Below the pieces are notes generated by a model that searched no databases, was not told where the DNA came from, and worked only from the letters and a program-made list of their open reading frames with translations. Source: JAXDBM01 sp963709485 (GTDB lineage Bacteria > Desulfobacterota > Syntrophia > Syntrophales > Fen-1087). From it: a DNA stretch of 64,000 nt. Numbering within the stretch: the first letter of the stretch is position 1; each line of letters starts with the position of its first letter. Both the position numbers and the translations under genes were made by a program. The stretch covers positions 62,001 to 126,000 of the forward strand of contig CAVPWE010000001.1 in NCBI GenBank assembly GCA_963709485.1, read 5' to 3'. Positions 1 through 8,219 of the stretch are shown piece after piece.

Positions 1-122
1 ACGCCCCGCTGACCAGCGTCATGGACGGCACCTTCGTGAAGGTTTTCTCCTGGTACGACAACGAGAGCGGCTACGCCTGCAGGATGCGGGACCTGGCGCT
101 CTATATCGGGAAGAAATTGTAG
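1..122 (+). CDS. gap: Glyceraldehyde-3-phosphate dehydrogenase, C-terminal end (partial)
   Basis: The window opens inside this gene; the readable frame starts at base 3 and stops at 120-122. The last 39 residues contain KVFSWYDNESGYACRM, the conserved C-terminal signature of phosphorylating GAPDH (family usual: WYDNEWGYS). GAPDH oxidises glyceraldehyde-3-phosphate in the cytoplasm during glycolysis or gluconeogenesis. It is followed 12 bp later by tpiA, a common glycolytic pairing. The catalytic cysteine and the NAD-binding fold lie outside the window. Confidence 0.93.
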   Translation, partial: APLTSVMDGTFVKVFSWYDNESGYACRMRDLALYIGKKL

Positions 123-134
123 GAAGCGCGGCGC

Positions 135-893
135 ATGATCAGACCGCTGATTGCCGGCAACTGGAAGATGTTCAAGACCGTCCGGGAATCCCTTGATTTC
201 GTGGGGCGGCTGAAGGAGGCCCTCCGCGACGTCCGGGAGCGGGATGTGGTCATCGCACCCCCGTTCACGTCGCTGTACCCGGTGGGCGAGGCGCTGAAGG
301 GGTCGAACATCCGGCTGGCGGCGCAGAACCTGTCCGACCGGCCGGAGGGGGCCTGTACGGGGGAGATCTCGGCCCGCATGCTGGTCGACTGCGGCTGCAC
401 CCATGTGATCGTCGGCCATTCGGAGCGCCGGACGCTCTTCGGCGAACAGGACGCGGCCGTCGCCGCCAAGCTCAAGGCGGCCGTCCGCTCCGGCCTCACG
501 GCCATCTTCTGCATCGGGGAGACCCTGGCGGAGCGTGAAGGGGGCCGGACCTTTGCGGTCATCGAAAGGCAGATAAAAGAAGGATTGAATCAACTGAGCG
601 CTGATGATATAAAGTATCTGTTGATCGCCTACGAGCCGGTATGGGCGATCGGCACCGGCAGGACGGCAACACCGGAGCAGGCGCAGGAAGCGCATGCATT
701 CATCCGGAGGGTTGTGGCGGGCTGCTGTGCGGGGGCGCCGGCCGACGGCCTTCCCATCCTCTACGGGGGGAGCGTCAACGCGGACAACATCGGCAGGCTC
801 ATGGCCCAGCGGGACATCAACGGCGCCCTGGTGGGAGGCGCCAGCCTGGACGCGGATTCATTTGCCGGAATCGTCAAATATCGAGCATCATAA
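135..893 (+). CDS. tpiA: Triose-phosphate isomerase
   Basis: A 252-residue protein of normal family length. It interconverts dihydroxyacetone phosphate and glyceraldehyde-3-phosphate in the cytoplasm. Visible landmarks: GNWKM near residue 8 with the active-site Asn and Lys; IVGHSERR near residue 93 with the catalytic His; AYEPVWAIGTG near residue 166 with the catalytic Glu; and YGGSV near residue 212, which binds phosphate. The ATG follows the gap stop by 12 bp, so the two are very probably co-transcribed, with secG close downstream. Nothing unusual. Confidence 0.98.
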   Translation: MIRPLIAGNWKMFKTVRESLDFVGRLKEALRDVRERDVVIAPPFTSLYPVGEALKGSNIRLAAQNLSDRPEGACTGEISARMLVDCGCTHVIVGHSERRTLFGEQDAAVAAKLKAAVRSGLTAIFCIGETLAEREGGRTFAVIERQIKEGLNQLSADDIKYLLIAYEPVWAIGTGRTATPEQAQEAHAFIRRVVAGCCAGAPADGLPILYGGSVNADNIGRLMAQRDINGALVGGASLDADSFAGIVKYRAS

Positions 894-908
894 GAAGGGG
901 TATTCAAC

Positions 909-1277
909 GTGCAAATTATTTTAACGATCGTTCATATCATTGCCTGCATCGTCCTGATCCTCGTCATCCTGCTTCAGGCGGGGAAGGGCGCAAGCATGGG
1001 GGCCGCCTTTGGCGGTTCGAGCCAGACGGTTTTCGGAAGCAGCGGCCCGGCCAGCTTTCTCGGGAAGCTCACGACGGGGATCGCCGTCCTCTTCATGATC
1101 ACTTCGCTCGGCCTCTCCTATTCGGCCGTGCACAAGGGGAAGACGGTCATGGAAGCCGCTCCCAGGCCCGCTGCGGAAACGAAAGCTCCCCTGCCGCAAC
1201 CGCAGACAGTCCCGGCCCAGCCGGGGGCGCCGGCGGCAGGACAGGCGCAGCAGCCCGCGCCCGCGCCGGCAAAGTAA
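909..1277 (+). CDS. secG: Preprotein translocase subunit SecG
   Basis: A 122-residue inner-membrane protein starting at GTG with an AAGAAGGGG-type ribosome site just upstream. Two hydrophobic segments (about residues 2-20 and 50-70) flank the conserved cytoplasmic loop containing GKGASMGAAFGGSSQTVFGSSG, the SecG signature. The tail after residue 80 is rich in Pro, Ala and Gln, typical of low-complexity SecG C-termini. SecG helps SecYE drive preprotein translocation. The position after tpiA and before a tRNA-Leu is a common arrangement in Proteobacteria. Confidence 0.95.
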   Translation: MQIILTIVHIIACIVLILVILLQAGKGASMGAAFGGSSQTVFGSSGPASFLGKLTTGIAVLFMITSLGLSYSAVHKGKTVMEAAPRPAAETKAPLPQPQTVPAQPGAPAAGQAQQPAPAPAK

Positions 1278-1380
1278 CATTTGCCTTGGTGATGCGCCGG
1301 TTTCGTGTTGACAAATCCTCCGGCAGGATGTTAGATGAAAGCCGTCTCCGAATCTTTTTAGTTCGGACGGCTGCAACGAT

Positions 1381-1467
1381 GCCGAAGTGGTGGAATCTGG
1401 TAGACACGCTATCTTGAGGGGGTAGTGAGCACCGCTCGTCCGGGTTCAAGTCCCGGCTTCGGCACCA
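1381..1467 (+). tRNA. tRNA-Leu (GAG anticodon)
   Basis: An 87-nt sequence with acceptor arm GCCGAAG pairing with CTTCGGC and an encoded CCA. The anticodon stem CTATC/GGTAG closes loop TTGAGGG, giving anticodon GAG (reads CUC). It has the long variable arm of class II tRNAs and the T-loop GTTCAAGTC. It lies about 100 bp after secG. Confidence 0.95.
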
Positions 1468-1478
1468 TTAACAAAAAC

Positions 1479-1514
1479 AGGGGGTTGGCTCAGTTGCTGG
1501 GTTAACCCTCTTTT
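1479..1514 (+). terminator. Rho-independent terminator after tRNA-Leu
   Basis: An imperfect hairpin with AGGGGGTT pairing with AACCCTCT, followed by a short T run. It begins 11 bp after the tRNA CCA end. Confidence 0.6.
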
Positions 1515-1636
1515 CCTTTGCGGCGTGCCCGGTCAGGTTTTTGGGCAACACTTTCTGAACAGATTCAGCAGATCATGCCCGGACAAGAAACCAGCATCAG
1601 CAATTCACACCCCGCCGCGGGACGGATCAGGACGAC

Positions 1637-2584
1637 GTGCGGAGTTTCCTCTTCGGCGGGGCGGAGATTCGCCGGAGTGAGCAGGGCGTTCGGGCCGTCC
1701 TTCACATGGACCTGCACACCGAGGGCTGGGTCGGGATCCCCCACGGCGGGATCGGCATGGGGGCCGTCATGGACCTTGCCGCGATGCTCGACGGCTATCC
1801 GCGGGAGGAAGCGTCCCTCTACCCGCTGTCCGCCGAGTTCCGCCTGGGCGGCGCGAGCGTGCGGATCGGCGAGAGCGTCCTGGTGCGCGTTTTCCCGGAG
1901 GACGGCGGCGCCGGCGGGATCATCAGCGCGGAAGCGGATGGGCCGCCCTACATGACAGCATCCCTTGCGTTTGGAAAAGACGAACCCGGGAGGCGGGAAC
2001 TTTTCGGGTCGTACATGCCCGGCCGTCTTGCCGATGTCTCCGGCGGCCTGGTCGATATGCCCTCCTACCGGAACTGCTTCGTCTGCGGCGTCGCGCGCCG
2101 CCACCCCGGCCTGAGACGGCGCTTTCAACTGCAAGACAGCGGGCGGGCGGGGAAGATCGTCATCGCCCGGGCCGGCTTCGATCCCGAAGACCGGAAAAGC
2201 TTTTATCTATTTCGCAGAGACGGGCTTGTCCACCCGGTCGCTTTGATCGCTCTGCTGGACGAGGTCGTCGGGTGGGGCGGCTTTCTCATTGCCGGCAGCG
2301 GCGGCGTGACCGTCCGCATCGGCTACACCTTTTACCGCCCGGTCGCGGTCGGGGAGAAGATTGTCGCCTTCGGGCGGGGAGAGAAGGTGAGGGGCCGCGG
2401 GTCGCGCCTGCTGTTCTGGGCCTCCGGAGGGGCCGCGGCCGTGAAAGACGATGGGGGCCTGGAGCCGGTCGTTGCCGTGTCGGCGCAGTATTACGGCGTG
2501 CCGGAGCTGACGGAGCAGATGAAGGCCCATCTCATCCCGGAAGATCTGACCGCACGGTTCTTCGCGCTGGCGGGGTTTGACTGA
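1637..2584 (+). CDS. Double hotdog-fold thioesterase-like protein
   Basis: A 315-residue protein of uncertain substrate. The segment IPHGGIGMGAVMDLAAML (residues about 33-50) resembles the HGG-containing helix of PaaI-type hotdog thioesterases, and MPSYRNCFVCG (about 142) is a segment often found at the start of hotdog proteins. A second hotdog-like half follows (HPVALIALLDEVVGW and VTVRIGYTFYRPV). The frame has a stop at 1556, so GTG 1637 is the first usable start; no strong ribosome site is visible and the start is uncertain. The next two genes follow within 30 bp and are a flavoprotein and a ferredoxin-type reductase, so an acyl-CoA or lipid role is possible but unproven. Confidence 0.6.
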   Translation: MRSFLFGGAEIRRSEQGVRAVLHMDLHTEGWVGIPHGGIGMGAVMDLAAMLDGYPREEASLYPLSAEFRLGGASVRIGESVLVRVFPEDGGAGGIISAEADGPPYMTASLAFGKDEPGRRELFGSYMPGRLADVSGGLVDMPSYRNCFVCGVARRHPGLRRRFQLQDSGRAGKIVIARAGFDPEDRKSFYLFRRDGLVHPVALIALLDEVVGWGGFLIAGSGGVTVRIGYTFYRPVAVGEKIVAFGRGEKVRGRGSRLLFWASGGAAAVKDDGGLEPVVAVSAQYYGVPELTEQMKAHLIPEDLTARFFALAGFD

Positions 2585-2611
2585 TTTTCATTCAATGCAG
2601 GGAGGTTGACC

Positions 2612-4109
2612 ATGAATGGTTATGAAGCGGTCGTCATCGGGGCGGGGAACGCCGGCATGACCGCCGCGGCGACGCTGGCCAAGAGCGGGGTGCGGACGCT
2701 GCTCCTGGAGCGGCACAACATCCCCGGCGGCTGCGCCACGAGCTTCTGCCGCGGGCGCTTCGAGTTCGAGGTGGCCCTCCACCAGTTGAGCGGCCTGGGC
2801 AGCGCGGCCGCGCCGGGGCCGCTCCGCTCGACCCTCTACGGCCTCGACGTCCTGGACAGGGTCGAATTCGTGGAGATGAAAAACCTCTACCGTGTCGCCG
2901 TCCCGGGACAGCTCGACATCACCCTGCCCGCGAACCGCGAGGGCGTCGTCCGGGCGCTTCAGGAGCGCTTCCCCGAAGAGGGGGAGGCCATTGAGGCCTT
3001 CTTCGACCTCGTCTACGACTACTTCAACCAGTTCATCGCCATCTTCTTCCTTCGGGACCCCGAGGTCACCCGCGAGAAATACCCCCTGTACTTCGAGTAC
3101 GCCCTGAAGCCCGCGCAGGAGGTCCTCGACCGCCATTTCCGCGACCCCCTGCTCAAACTGGCGCTCGGCGCTTACTGGTGCTACATCGGCGTGCCGCCCC
3201 GCCTTCTGCCCTTCGGCGACCTGGCCGCCCTCCTGTTACGCCTACATCGAGTTCAAGCCGTACCACATTCGGGGCGGCTCCCAGGCCCTCTCCAACGCCC
3301 TCGTCGACGCCTTCATCCGGAGCGGGGGCGAGGTCCGCTTCAACTGCCCCGTCGCGAAGATTTCCGTCGCGGACGGCCGCGTCGCCGGCGTCGTCACCGC
3401 GGCGGGCGAGGCGATTTCCGCGAAGTGTGTCATCTCCAACGCCTCCACCCTGACGACGTTCACGGAGCTGATCGACCGGAAGGACTGCCCGCCGGGGCCG
3501 CTGGAAACCATGAGCGGCATGACGGTGGGGCCGTCGGTGGTTTGCCTCTACGTCGGGCTCGACTGCCCGCCGGAGGCCGTCGGCATTCATGAGGAGACGA
3601 ACTTCCTCTGCGCCCACACGGACATGGAGCGCGCCTTTGCCGGGTACCGGTCCATCGAGGAGCCGCCGGGCATGGTGCTGCTCACCTGCTTCAACATCTC
3701 CGACCCCGACGCCTCCCCGCCGGGGACTGCGCAGGTCGCCGTCGTAGACCTGAAATACGCCGACCCCTGGCTCGCCGTACCGCCGGAGCGCTACGCGGCG
3801 GAGAAGTACCGCTACGCCGAGGGGCTGCTCGCCCTGGCCGAGGCGCACTGCCCCGGCTTCCGGTCGCACATCGAGGAGATCGAGGTCTCCACGCCGCTGA
3901 CCCACCTGCGCTACCTGAATCACCCGGGCGGGGCGATCTACGGGTTCGACCAGTACGCCCGGGACAGCCGGCTCTTCCAGCCCCTGAAGCCCGGCATCCC
4001 CGGTCTGTACTGCACCGGGGCGTGGGCGGGCGAGGGCGGGTTCCAGCCGACGCTGATGGCCGGGGCCGCGACGGCCCGCGCGGCCGTCAAGTACATTCGG
4101 GGAAAGTGA
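2612..4109 (+). CDS. Phytoene desaturase/carotenoid isomerase-like FAD oxidoreductase (frameshifted)
   Basis: It would encode about 498 residues. The N-terminus has a Rossmann dinucleotide site, VVIGAGNAGMTAAATLA, followed by LLLERHNIPGGCATSF, typical of the phytoene-desaturase/retinol-saturase superfamily. The C-terminal half ends with GLYCTGAWAGEGGFQPTLMAG, the second FAD-binding region. A single extra base near 3236 (in CTCCTGTTACGCC) splits the frame; removing one base rejoins DLAALL to YAYIEFKPYHIRGG. The start is ATG 2612 behind GGAGG at 2601-2605. The shift may be an assembly error or a real lesion. The substrate is unknown; the family oxidises, reduces or isomerises polyenes and lipids. 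Confidence 0.75.
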
Positions 4110-4118
4110 GGTGAGGGC

Positions 4119-5279
4119 ATGAGCGCAAAGGACTTCATTCGGGACATCGACGGTTACGAGGCGCTTCAGCGGGAGATCGCCGCCAGCCGGAAGTACGCGG
4201 CGGACCAGACCGCGGAAAAGGGGAAGTGGGCGCGGATTCTGGATCTGCTCCACCCCGACCGGCTTTCGCTCCGGGTGAGCGAGATCATCGACGAGACGCC
4301 GACGGCAAAGACGCTGCGCCTCGTTTCCGCGACGGGATACCTGCCCCCCTTCCAGGCCGGGCAGTACATCAGCCTCTTCGTGGAGGCGGGCGGCGTCCGG
4401 ACGAGCCGGCCCTACAGCATCTCCTCGTCGCCCCGCCAGCGGGCCTGCTACGACATCACCATCCGACGGGTGGAGGGTGGCTTCGTCTCCGATGTCCTGC
4501 TCACCGAAGCGAGGGTGGGCGCCGTGCTGGAGAGCACCGCCCCGGCCGGGAATTTCTATTTCAACCCCCTTTTCCACAGCCCCCACATGGTCTGCCTCGC
4601 CGGAGGGAGCGGCGTCACCCCCTTCATGAGCATGATCCGAGAGATCGCCGAGGCGGGCCTCGACCGGCGCCTGACGCTCCTCTACGGGAGCCGGAGCGAG
4701 GATGACATCATTTTCGCGGAGGAACTCGAGGGGATCGCGGCGCGGCACGAAAACATCCGCTTCGTTCCGGTCATCTCCGAGCCGGGGACGGGGTGCCGAC
4801 ACCGGACCGGATTCCTCACCGCCGCCCTGATCCGGGAGGTCCTGGGCGACACGGACGGCCGGACCTTCTACCTCTGCGGCCCCGCCGAGATGTACGCCTT
4901 CTGCCTGCCGGAGCTGGAGAAGCTGGGCATCCCCCGCAGGCGGGTGAGGCGGGAGATGTACGGCCCGCCGCGAGATGTCACGGCGGACCCGGCCTGGCCC
5001 GCGGACGTGGCGGCCGGAAAGGTGTTCGAGGTCGCGATCCGGGGGAGGAAAAAGATCCCCGCCCGGGCCGGCGAGCCGCTGCTGGTCGCCCTCGAGCGCG
5101 CCGGCATCGCCGTCCCGGCCCAGTGCCGGTCCGGGGAGTGCAGCCTCTGCCGGGTGAAGCTCCTGGGCGGAAAGGTCTTCCAGCCCCAAGGCGTGCTGCT
5201 GCGCAAGTCGGACCGGGAATTCGGCTACATCCACTCGTGCATGGCCTGGCCCGTCTCGGACCTGGAGATCATGGTTTGA
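4119..5279 (+). CDS. Ferredoxin-NAD(P)H reductase-type protein with C-terminal 2Fe-2S domain
   Basis: A 386-residue protein. An N-terminal extension precedes a ferredoxin-reductase-like FAD domain (RPYSISSSP) and an NAD-binding domain (CLAGGSGVTPFMSM, YLCGPAEMY). A plant-type 2Fe-2S domain ends the protein (CRSGECSLC plus a last Cys in HSCMAWP). This order resembles reductase components of oxygenases and desaturases. It lies 9 bp behind the phytoene-desaturase-like gene, so it may pass electrons to that flavoprotein or a partner. A copy of its last 37 codons, about 90 percent identical, lies at 12403-12517. Confidence 0.85.
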   Translation: MSAKDFIRDIDGYEALQREIAASRKYAADQTAEKGKWARILDLLHPDRLSLRVSEIIDETPTAKTLRLVSATGYLPPFQAGQYISLFVEAGGVRTSRPYSISSSPRQRACYDITIRRVEGGFVSDVLLTEARVGAVLESTAPAGNFYFNPLFHSPHMVCLAGGSGVTPFMSMIREIAEAGLDRRLTLLYGSRSEDDIIFAEELEGIAARHENIRFVPVISEPGTGCRHRTGFLTAALIREVLGDTDGRTFYLCGPAEMYAFCLPELEKLGIPRRRVRREMYGPPRDVTADPAWPADVAAGKVFEVAIRGRKKIPARAGEPLLVALERAGIAVPAQCRSGECSLCRVKLLGGKVFQPQGVLLRKSDREFGYIHSCMAWPVSDLEIMV

Positions 5280-5324
5280 GCGGCGTCCGCCGGGGCGGCA
5301 TGCAACGGAACGCGCACGTCAAAC

Positions 5325-5543
5325 ACCATATCTTGTGGTCAGCCTTATAAGCGCCCACCACATATCCTGTGCAGCCCCTCTTCACGGCTGAACAGCAGTC
5401 ACGCCGCGACGGCGGAGACCCTTTCGCCGCAGGGATGATTTCGAGAATGCGGCACCCATCCCACACCCTGCCGAAAATGTAATATCACCATAATTATCAG
5501 TTACTTGCACGCTCTGAATCCGAAGTGTAAGAAATTCCGACAC
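5325..5543. repeat. Dispersed intergenic repeat, copy A
   Basis: About 219 bp that align along their length with 16392-16609. The first 70 bp are best conserved (both start ACCATATCTTGTGGTCAG and share CCACATATCCTGTGC). Both copies end with a reverse-oriented 17-bp activator box and both lie downstream of a plus-strand gene. No coding frame is convincing. Confidence 0.75.
5526..5542 (-). promoter_or_regulatory. Activator box (reverse orientation)
   Basis: The minus strand reads TGTCGGAATTTCTTACA, a close match to the 17-bp box repeated in this window. It lies 114 bp before the box at 5640. Confidence 0.6.
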
Positions 5544-5639
5544 GGCGGCGGCGCGATTATGCATCCCGAGGGAGTGTAAAAAAGCTGAATGATGAAAAAT
5601 AACTATAAGTTGCAATGATAATACCCCTAAAAAGAAAAG

Positions 5640-5656
5640 TGTAAAGAAATCCGACA
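5640..5656 (-). promoter_or_regulatory. Activator box (reverse orientation)
   Basis: The minus strand reads TGTCGGATTTCTTTACA, identical to the boxes at 12739, 12852 and 20635. It is about 440 bp upstream of the sigma-54 element at 6077. Confidence 0.65.
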
Positions 5657-5930
5657 AGGGAACGCCATAATCTCCGGATCTGGTCATGCCGGTCCGGGAG
5701 TCCCGGCCAATTTTCTTGCCCGCAGTCCCGGTTGCATCACCGGGGTCATCCCGTCGCGAGGAATGCCGATCTCATGCGATATCTGCATATGTCGTATCAA
5801 TGCAATGGTTTAACCAATCAATCCAAGAAGATTGTGCGGGTGCCTTTTCCGATCGAAGATCGTTGCCCGGGAGTTTGTCGATGTGAGACGTCAAGGGGGG
5901 GCCGGGGATGCTCCTGTTTGGATATTCATG

Positions 5931-5947
5931 TGTCGGAATACTTTACA
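5931..5947 (+). promoter_or_regulatory. Activator box upstream of PEP-CTERM gene 6157
   Basis: Sequence TGTCGGAATACTTTACA. It starts 146 bp before the -24 element at 6077, about six helical turns further than the usual 80 bp seen at other promoters here. Confidence 0.7.
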
Positions 5948-6076
5948 ATATGAAACTGCGGGCATAGAGCGAATACAGCGCGCTTTATAGTGTAAGAAAA
6001 TCAAAATAAAAATCTGCGAATAAATCCAAATATATATCATCATCGCGGGGGCGTCCCGCAACCGGCGGATTAATTA

Positions 6077-6092
6077 TGGCACGGTGTTTGTA
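6077..6092 (+). promoter_or_regulatory. Sigma-54 promoter of PEP-CTERM gene 6157
   Basis: TGGCACGGTGTTTGTA matches the -24/-12 consensus TGGCACRN4TTGCW except for T in place of C in the -12 GC. It lies 65 bp upstream of the start codon. The rest of 5280-6156 holds only the repeat and the boxes. Confidence 0.75.
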
Positions 6093-6156
6093 TGTAATCA
6101 CCACAAAAGGGACTGCGAATCTTTTTAAAAAAAATATAAATTAAGGAGGTAAGAGT

Positions 6157-6909
6157 ATGAGAAAATTTTTAGTGGTCTTGACTGTAGCGATGTTTGTCGC
6201 AATGACAGGTGTAGTGCAGGCAAACACTTTCGTCAACGGGGGCTTTGAAAATGGTGATTTTAACGGTTGGAGCCAGGGTGGAGGTTTTTGGTACGGAGGC
6301 GGCGCACCGGTAAATCCTACCGTTTACCTTGGGGGTCAACCCAATAACTACATTATGAGCGCCGGTGCATTCGATCCTTATACGGGGGCTCAGGTTGTGT
6401 ACAATGGCCTATACTCTGCGCGGGCAAATGACAATAACAACAACTACTCCGTATCCACTATCTATCAGTCAGTCACAAACTATACGGACAATAACATATA
6501 TTTCGCATGGAACGCAGTTCTGGAGGCATCACATGGCTTGTATGACTCCGACTACTTCTCTCTGACACTGCATGATGACACCACCGGCACTGACATTGTC
6601 AGCCGTGCATACAGCTCTGCGGGCGCCATTGGCGCTGGTACACAGGGTGTAACATGGACAAATTATAGCGGTGTGTATAGCTCCGGCTGGGTGACTGAAC
6701 AGGTGGACCTCGCTGCGTTGGGTGTGGTTGGGCATAATTTCACCCTGACTTTGCTGGCTTCCGATTGTCCTTATTCAGGCCACTGGGGCTACGTGTATCT
6801 GGATGGTTTTGGTGGAAAGCCCCCGGTTCAGACGACTCCTGAACCGGCAACGCTGATCCTTCTTGGCCTGGGCCTGGCCGGGATGGCGACGCTGAGGAAG
6901 AAATTCTAA
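6157..6909 (+). CDS. PEP-CTERM exported protein
   Basis: A 250-residue protein with an N-terminal signal peptide (about residues 1-22) behind a GGAGG ribosome site. The body begins FVNGGFENGDFNGWSQGG, a segment common in PEP-CTERM proteins with a carbohydrate-binding-like beta-sandwich. The end is a PEP-CTERM sorting signal: TPEPATLILLGLGLAGMATL followed by RKKF. Known family behaviour: exosortase recognises PEP and the protein is delivered to the outer surface, often together with exopolysaccharide. The body is rich in Asn, Tyr and Gly. A sigma-54 promoter and an activator box precede it and a terminator follows. Its binding partner is unknown. Confidence 0.9.
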   Translation: MRKFLVVLTVAMFVAMTGVVQANTFVNGGFENGDFNGWSQGGGFWYGGGAPVNPTVYLGGQPNNYIMSAGAFDPYTGAQVVYNGLYSARANDNNNNYSVSTIYQSVTNYTDNNIYFAWNAVLEASHGLYDSDYFSLTLHDDTTGTDIVSRAYSSAGAIGAGTQGVTWTNYSGVYSSGWVTEQVDLAALGVVGHNFTLTLLASDCPYSGHWGYVYLDGFGGKPPVQTTPEPATLILLGLGLAGMATLRKKF

Positions 6910-6949
6910 GAAGCGATTTCAGAGCGTAACAGATTAAAAGAAATGGAAT

Positions 6950-6983
6950 GCCCGCTTGCCGCAACGCAGGCGGGCTTTTTTTA
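6950..6983 (+). terminator. Rho-independent terminator after PEP-CTERM gene 6157
   Basis: The GC-rich stem GCCCGCTTGC pairs with GCAGGCGGGC (one mismatch) and is followed by a run of seven T. It begins about 40 bp after the stop. Confidence 0.85.
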
Positions 6984-7070
6984 TTGTGCAAAAGTCCCGT
7001 AAACCCGGAAGATGCAATCCGCTCTGATGTCCATGGATGAGAAAGCGGCTGGTCCTGATGCGGGTGAAAC

Positions 7071-7573
7071 CTATTCCTGAAGTTGAGCTGTTTGTGCACC
7101 CGTCAGCCGGAGGACGTTCCGGATGACGACGTTTTCGAAGTCGCCTGCACCCATGCCGAGATTCCTGACCTTCCACAGCTCATGGTAAGGGCTGCCGAAG
7201 GGGAAGTCGCTTCCAAAGAGAAGCCTGCTGCTGCCATACCGTTCCAGGAACTGAGACATTTCGTTACTTGACGCCAGCGCCGTGTCGACGTAAACGGTCC
7301 CGTCGGCCCAGACACTGGCGCGAAGCAGGGCCTGGAAGCCGCCATTCAGCATCCCGGGGTGGGGGATGATGACGGGAGTCCGCCCCCGTACCTGCCTGAT
7401 AAAATAGAGCGTGTTCTCGTAAGGACTCCTCCAGCAGGATTGGCCCGCTGTCGGCAGGCGGCCCAAGCCGAGGTGTCCTCGAAATGGCAGTCGTACCAGT
7501 CGTAAATGTCCTCCACCGGCGCGTAGAGGCAGGCCCCCTGGCCCAACCCCACCCCCCTTCCTGAAGGTGGCCT
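7071..7573 (-). pseudogene. Truncated third copy of the amidohydrolase gene
   Basis: The minus strand encodes a protein closely similar to the C-terminal half of the hydrolases at 10715 and 16651, including RYGSSRLLFGSDFPFGSP and the NVLRLTG end. Compared with those copies about 200 bp are missing internally: the sequence jumps at 7440, from the match to LLEES to the match to AACRQRAN. The N-terminus with the HxH metal motif is lost after 7573. It is therefore a decayed copy. The neighbouring DUF3617 and quinone-reductase genes seen next to the other copies are absent. Confidence 0.85.
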
Positions 7574-7747
7574 TTAGAAGTAGGTGAGCAGGAAGGTCGT
7601 CCTGAGGGGGATCAGCAAAGTCGTCGCGACGCTGCGGGTCTTGGGCGGGCAGAGCCTCACGGTCGAGGCCCACACCCCCGCTCGAAAGACATCCGTCGGG
7701 AACGCGATCCCCTCCGCATCCTCAAAATAAAAAAGGGCTGAATCATT
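7574..7747 (-). other. Unassigned remnant
   Basis: GC-rich sequence next to the broken hydrolase copy. One minus-strand frame reads FYFEDAEGIAFPTDVFRAGV, which looks protein-like, but I do not recognise a family and no start is credible. It is probably a gene fragment. Confidence 0.25.
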
Positions 7748-7847
7748 CACAGGCCGATCGTAGCTACTATATTCGGATTGTTGTCGTCCGCTGTGACAGA
7801 TAGAATATTGAACAAAAACAAGAGAGAACAAGTTGTTATGATTGGAG

Positions 7848-7864
7848 TGTCGGAATTCTTTACA
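7848..7864 (+). promoter_or_regulatory. Activator box, distal, upstream of SBBP gene
   Basis: TGTCGGAATTCTTTACA, followed 113 bp later by an identical box at 7961. Confidence 0.75.
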
Positions 7865-7960
7865 AAAGGGCGAATGAGTGTTATACATTGTATTATCAAT
7901 ATTTTATCCTCTGAAAAGGCTAAAATAGCCTCACAAATGGTATATTTCTGCCCGATTTAC

Positions 7961-7977
7961 TGTCGGAATTCTTTACA
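7961..7977 (+). promoter_or_regulatory. Activator box, proximal, upstream of SBBP gene
   Basis: TGTCGGAATTCTTTACA, starting 91 bp before the -24 element at 8052. Confidence 0.75.
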
Positions 7978-8051
7978 AAAGTGAATGTGCCTAATTCTAT
8001 GGTGTGCTGATTCCGAAACGATTTCAAATAGATGAAAAATATAGTAAAAAA

Positions 8052-8067
8052 TGGCATGCAAACTGCT
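8052..8067 (+). promoter_or_regulatory. Sigma-54 promoter of SBBP/dockerin gene
   Basis: TGGCATGCAAACTGCT fits the -24/-12 pattern (GG and GC with correct spacing). It lies about 150 bp upstream of the ATG at 8220. Confidence 0.7.
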
Positions 8068-8219
8068 AATAATTCATCATACAAACTTGCATGACCGTCA
8101 GTTGCGAGGATAACGTGTGTATTTTTGTTATTTCTGTGATACCTGATAGTCGGCATTTCATCATTGACGATTGAAGTGCCGGCTTATTGCAGGCTACAGT
8201 GCAGTTAGGAGGTACTATC

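Noticed and set aside
3153..5234. A 693-codon open frame on the minus strand
   Set aside because: Shadow of the flavoprotein and ferredoxin-reductase genes; composition is Arg/Gly/Asp-rich and no motif is present.
5280..6156. Small open frames in the intergenic region before the first PEP-CTERM gene
   Set aside because: No ribosome sites, no protein-like composition, and the region is explained by a repeat, activator boxes and a sigma-54 element.
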